A DNA stretch of 56,487 bases, from positions 1-56,487 of the forward strand of contig JBJXHC010000026.1 in the NCBI GenBank assembly GCA_046160825.1, written 5' to 3'. Positions within the stretch are counted from its first letter, which is position 1, and the number at the start of each line of letters is the position of its first letter. This stretch comes from JBJXHC01 sp046160825. GTDB taxonomy: Bacteria; Bacteroidota; Ignavibacteria; UBA10030; UBA6906. Below, in pieces: positions 53,261 to 56,487 of the stretch. The position numbers were made by a program, and so were the translations under genes. Below the pieces are notes generated by a model that was not told the DNA's origin, did not search any database, and saw nothing but the letters and a program-made list of their open reading frames with translations.

Positions 53261-54649
53261 TCATTTCTTCTTCCGCCCCCCCATGTAATTCGGCAACTCA
53301 TTGAAGAAGTGTACGGACGTCTTGATACCGCCGTAGAAATTATCGAGGTTCAAGAACTCATCAGGTGCGTGGGCATTCTCGTCGGGCAGACCGAAACCGA
53401 GCAGCACGGTATCGAGTCCGAGGAGTTGCTTGAATTGTACCACGATGGGAATTGAGCCACCCTCGCGCTGATACAACGGTTTCTTGCCGAAGCCTTTTTC
53501 CAACGCAGCCACAGCAGCCATCACGCCCGGACTGTCGATCGGCGTGATTGCCGGTTCGCCACCATGCAGATACTTTACATTTACAGTCACACTCTTCGGT
53601 GAGATTTTCTTTATGTGTTTCTCAAACAACTTCGCTGCTTTCGCCGCGCTTTGATTCGGGACAAGACGCATGGAAATCTTGGCCGATGCCTTTGATGGCA
53701 GAACCGTCTTCGCTCCCTCTCCGGTAAATCCACCCCAGATGCCGTTGCACTCCAGCGTCGGTCGTGCCCACACGCGTTCAAGTGTGGTGAATCCCTTCTC
53801 GCCGTATAACTCTTTCACACCGAGTTCCTTCGCGTACTTCTTGTCGCTCCACGGCAACTTCTTGAATGAGTCCCGCTCCTTCTTCGTCAACGCACGCACA
53901 TCGTTATAGAAACCGGGGATCGTCACCTTGCCGTTCTTATCGTGAAGCTGCGCGATAATTTCCGAAAGCGCCTGAATGGGATTATGAACCGTGCCGCCAA
54001 AGGATCCGGAGTGCAGGTCTTTGTTCGGACCCATGAGGTCGATCTGCATGTACGAGAGGCCACGGAGTCCATAACAGATGGAGGGAATACCACGGGCAAA
54101 CATCGATGAGTCCGAAATCAGCACGAGATCAGCCTTCAGCATTTCCTTGTGCTCTTTCACAAAAGGCTCAAGGTGTTCGCTCCCTATTTCTTCCTCGCCT
54201 TCAATCAGGAGTTTAATGTTGACAGGAAGAGCGCCCGTGTTCTTGAGATATGCCTCGATGCTTTTGAGATGAATAAACACCTGCCCCTTGTCGTCTGCGG
54301 AGCCGCGGGCGAAGAGGTTGCCGTCACGGATTGTCGCCTCGAATGGGGGCGAAGTCCAGAGTTCCAGAGGCTCCGGCGGCTGTACGTCATAATGCCCATA
54401 GAGCAATACTGTGGGCTTGCCCGGCGCGTTCAGCCAGTCGGCGTACACAACGGGATGACCGCCCGTCGCGAAAATCTGCACGTTCTGCAAACCGACGATA
54501 CCCATGTGCGATGCGACCCATTGCGCGCAACGCTTAATGTCACCGGTGTTTTCCGTCTTGGTGCTGACGCTCGGAATCGCCAGCAGGTCTTTCAACTCCG
54601 CCAGGTAGCGATCCTTGTTTTGATCGATGTACGAGAGGATATTATCCAT
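53261..54649 (-). CDS. M20 family dipeptidase
   Basis: This 462-aa zinc metallopeptidase of the carnosinase/DapE-like M20 group hydrolyses short peptides. Metal ligands are visible in VLLYGHYDVQPPEP (His, Asp), GSADDKGQ, the general-base pair IEGEEEIGSEH, VLISDSSMF, and the late LGFGLPDENAHAPDEF (His). The dimerisation domain lies in the middle (LHSGSFGGTVHNP start). No signal peptide is seen, so it is probably cytoplasmic. It lies upstream of the lipoprotein gene on the same strand. Confidence 0.94.
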   Translation of the reverse strand: MDNILSYIDQNKDRYLAELKDLLAIPSVSTKTENTGDIKRCAQWVASHMGIVGLQNVQIFATGGHPVVYADWLNAPGKPTVLLYGHYDVQPPEPLELWTSPPFEATIRDGNLFARGSADDKGQVFIHLKSIEAYLKNTGALPVNIKLLIEGEEEIGSEHLEPFVKEHKEMLKADLVLISDSSMFARGIPSICYGLRGLSYMQIDLMGPNKDLHSGSFGGTVHNPIQALSEIIAQLHDKNGKVTIPGFYNDVRALTKKERDSFKKLPWSDKKYAKELGVKELYGEKGFTTLERVWARPTLECNGIWGGFTGEGAKTVLPSKASAKISMRLVPNQSAAKAAKLFEKHIKKISPKSVTVNVKYLHGGEPAITPIDSPGVMAAVAALEKGFGKKPLYQREGGSIPIVVQFKQLLGLDTVLLGFGLPDENAHAPDEFLNLDNFYGGIKTSVHFFNELPNYMGGRKKK

Positions 54650-54886
54650 GAAACCAAACTCCGCTGAGTGAGAGAGAGAAATATAAGTGTGTGAATATAC
54701 AAAACACGTTGTCGATGGTCAACCAGTGGCGGCTCATATCGTAAGGGAGGACGAAAAATTCATTCCGAGGAGGGGAGAGTTCGTACAATCAACCAAACCG
54801 AGTAACTGCCCAATCGCCTTGCGGCTCAACCGCAAATTGGATAGCTTCACTCACCGATTATCGAAACGAATTCATGGAGGTTCCTT

Positions 54887-55693
54887 GTGATTGCCACAAT
54901 CAACGCAGCGCCAATCAACTATGTCGATGCCGGTTCGCCTAATGCAATGCCTGTCGTCTTTCTGCATGGCTTTCCATTCAGTCACGAGATGTGGAAGCCA
55001 CAGCTCGATGTCGTCAGCAAGTCCTACAGAGCCGTTGCATACGACATACGTGGACATGGCGACAGCTACGTGGGCGACGGACAGTTTACCATCGAGGGCC
55101 ATGTCGACGATCTCATTGCCTTGCTGGATCATCTGAAAATTCAGAGGTGTGTTATTGTGGGATTGTCGATGGGCGGATATGTCACCTTGCGGGCACTTGA
55201 GCGAAATCCCGAGCGTTTTACAGCAGCAGTGTTGTGCGATACACGAAGCGAAGCCGATGGAAACGAAGCAAAACTCAAACGCGCTGCGAGTATCGTTGCC
55301 GTTAAGAAGTCCGGTTCAGCAGCGTTTGCGGACGGCTTTGTGAAGGCGGTGTTTGCACCGGAGACATTCACGCAAAATCCCGCGGCCACAGAAGCAATTC
55401 ACCGGACCATCAAACTCACGCAACCACTCAGCATTGCAGGTACACTTCTCGCACTCGCTGCAAGAACCGATACCACCGCTTCCCTCCCCTCCATAAAAAT
55501 CCCGGTGCTTATATTGGTCGGTGAAAAAGATGTTGTTACGCCACCTGCCGCCTCACAGTCGATGCATGAGAAGATTCCGGGATCAGAGTTGCACCTCATT
55601 CCCAACGCGGGGCACATGAGCAACATTGAGAATCCGGCCGAATTCAATCTGCATCTGCTGGCATTTCTCAAGCGGGTGGGAGTGACTGAATAG
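54887..55693 (+). CDS. Alpha/beta-hydrolase
   Basis: This 268-aa protein has a GTG start with GGAGG 6 nt upstream. The fold is clear: oxyanion segment VFLHGFPFSHEMW, nucleophile elbow GLSMGGY, catalytic Asp in ILVGEKDVVTPP and His in IPNAGHMSNIENP. It resembles 3-oxoadipate enol-lactonase/BioH-like esterases, but specificity cannot be read. It is a single plus-strand gene followed by REP-like palindromes. Confidence 0.92.
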   Translation: MIATINAAPINYVDAGSPNAMPVVFLHGFPFSHEMWKPQLDVVSKSYRAVAYDIRGHGDSYVGDGQFTIEGHVDDLIALLDHLKIQRCVIVGLSMGGYVTLRALERNPERFTAAVLCDTRSEADGNEAKLKRAASIVAVKKSGSAAFADGFVKAVFAPETFTQNPAATEAIHRTIKLTQPLSIAGTLLALAARTDTTASLPSIKIPVLILVGEKDVVTPPAASQSMHEKIPGSELHLIPNAGHMSNIENPAEFNLHLLAFLKRVGVTE

Positions 55694-55819
55694 CCACGAC
55701 CTTTAGGTCGTGGAAAAAATATCAAACAATTTCTATGGCTTTAGCCGCCAAATATTTGACTTGGGGTTAAAACCCATCATACTTTCCTTATCTTTAAATC
55801 CACGGGCTGAAGCCCGTGG
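55694..55819. repeat. Pair of REP-like palindromes
   Basis: CCACGACC-TTTA-GGTCGTGG (55694-55713) and CCACGGGC-TGAA-GCCCGTGG (55800-55819) lie 86 nt apart, with flanks TAG and CTA in inverted orientation. This is the form of REP/BIME elements moved by RAYT transposases; none is in the window. The rest of 55820-55966 shows no gene. Confidence 0.75.
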
Positions 55820-55966
55820 CTATTCATAGAGTTCAATCCTATTGACTTGCAACAATACATTCAGACTCACTTGAAACAGAGATCGCAAAGCCCACAGAGA
55901 GAATTACTATTACTTTTCCCCCTCAGCGATCTCGGCGTTCTCCGCGGTTGAGCTTTCAACTGGCTT

Positions 55967-56134
55967 CTAGAACAACGTATAAATAAACGGCGCGAGTGCC
56001 GAGCCTTGCGTAAATACCAGCAGTAGCCCGAGAAGCAGCAGCATCAGCACAATAGGACCGAGCCACCACTTCTTCCGGACCCTCATGAACGCCCAGAGTT
56101 CGCCGAGTATGGAGAGTTTGGAGTGTTTAGCCAT
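55967..56134 (-). CDS. DUF5989 small membrane protein
   Basis: This 55-aa protein reads MAKHSKLSILGELWAFMRVR, then KKWWLGPIVLMLLLLGLLLV and FTQGSALAPFIYTLF. The motif L-W-x-F-x-R-x-R-K-K-W-W with one TM helix and a GSALAPFIYTLF end is the DUF5989 family. It usually pairs with an SxtJ-like protein and a carbamoyltransferase. The SxtJ-like gene lies 49 nt upstream here, on the same strand. Confidence 0.88.
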   Translation of the reverse strand: MAKHSKLSILGELWAFMRVRKKWWLGPIVLMLLLLGLLLVFTQGSALAPFIYTLF

Positions 56135-56183
56135 AAGAGCAGTTTGTTGAGTTTGTAGAGTTCATGGAGTCAGGAGTCAATAA

Positions 56184-56487
56184 CTAAAAAAGATTCTCAT
56201 ACCGCTTCGGATCCAATTCCGTCGGTTCACGCTTGATCCAGTATGTCCGGACATTCTTATTGAGCTTCTCGCTCAGGAAATCCTTTCCAAACAGTCTCAT
56301 CAACAGACCCGTTGGAGTTATGATAAGATAAAAGAACACGCCTAACAAGATGCGCGTGTTGATCCAACCCAGCACGAACGCAAACTTCATCCATCCAATA
56401 TAGATCGGTCGAAGAATGGGGTGAATGAACAGTCCGGTCACCAGAAAAAAACCGCTTGCTCCCACCAGCCATTGCCACGCGGTGTGG
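56184..56487 (-). CDS. SxtJ-like membrane protein, partial
   Basis: The reading frame is open to the window edge (TAWQWLVGASGFFLV upstream of the first GTG), so the N-terminus is missing. The visible 100 residues have two to three TM segments and the family end GVFFYLIITPTGLLMRLFGKD, then SYW-like TYWIKREPTELDP. This matches the SxtJ family found next to carbamoyltransferases and DUF5989, as here. Function is unknown; it probably belongs to a carbamoyltransferase locus beyond the window. Confidence 0.85.
   Translation of the reverse strand, partial: HTAWQWLVGASGFFLVTGLFIHPILRPIYIGWMKFAFVLGWINTRILLGVFFYLIITPTGLLMRLFGKDFLSEKLNKNVRTYWIKREPTELDPKRYENLF

Overview
The window looks like a chromosomal segment from a bacterium of the Bacteroidota/Chlorobi/Ignavibacteria side of the tree. 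Two secreted proteins end in an NPFNP-type C-terminal sorting domain of the type IX secretion kind. The rest is a mixed metabolic gene set (tryptophanase, histidine ammonia-lyase, PduO-type adenosyltransferase, SpoIIE phosphatase) and many palindromic intergenic repeats. The taxonomic call is inference; no rRNA is present.

Left flank (1-19504): mostly minus-strand housekeeping and metabolic genes. These are an ABC exporter pair, an orphan DNA methyltransferase, cobalamin adenosyltransferase, a lipocalin, an SDR/DUF2867 protein, tryptophanase, a Gfo/Idh/MocA oxidoreductase, an unclassified 599-aa protein, YbaK, MsrB, a membrane PP2C-type phosphatase, an NTF2-like protein, hutH and hisS. A broken lipoprotein locus at 18197-18866 joins a CsgG-like start to a GNA1162-like end out of frame.

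Mobile island (19505-50485, about 31 kb): the first 39 nt of a tRNA-His gene are repeated at both ends. A tyrosine integrase and a small HTH protein sit just inside the left end, and the intact tRNA-His is rebuilt at the right end. Behind the integrase is a compact minus-strand recombination/ssDNA operon (RecB-like nuclease, RadC-like, PUR/DUF3276, DUF932, Gam-like). The plus-strand cargo is a secreted subtilase, then a type I restriction-modification system (hsdR, hsdM, hsdS) expanded with a restriction-endonuclease-like protein, a ParB/DGQHR-like protein coupled to a HEPN protein, and a Fic enzyme with a candidate 55-aa antitoxin. Next come a 516-aa tail-anchored protein, a TIR-transmembrane protein, a PIN protein, a graspetide (ester-crosslinked RiPP) cluster with a four-repeat precursor and its ATP-grasp ligase, a three-TM protein, two PD-(D/E)XK-like proteins, and a long structured RNA with an intrinsic terminator in front of the second nuclease. 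The right end holds insertion-sequence and gene debris and a minus-strand pair: a DnaX-like clamp-loader ATPase and a 428-aa protein that looks like a degenerate mobile-element helicase. Overall it is a defence/competition island.

Right flank (50521-56487): a secreted protein with a C-terminal sorting domain, a lipoprotein, an M20 dipeptidase, an alpha/beta hydrolase, REP-like palindromes, and the DUF5989-SxtJ small membrane protein pair running off the window.

The most interesting items are the graspetide locus with a repeated three-donor/three-acceptor core, the structured RNA before the nuclease gene, the Fic/candidate-antitoxin pair, the DnaX-like pair beside the right attachment site, and a tRNA-His that lacks the usual G-1 and C73 in a genome whose HisRS looks like the alphaproteobacterial type.
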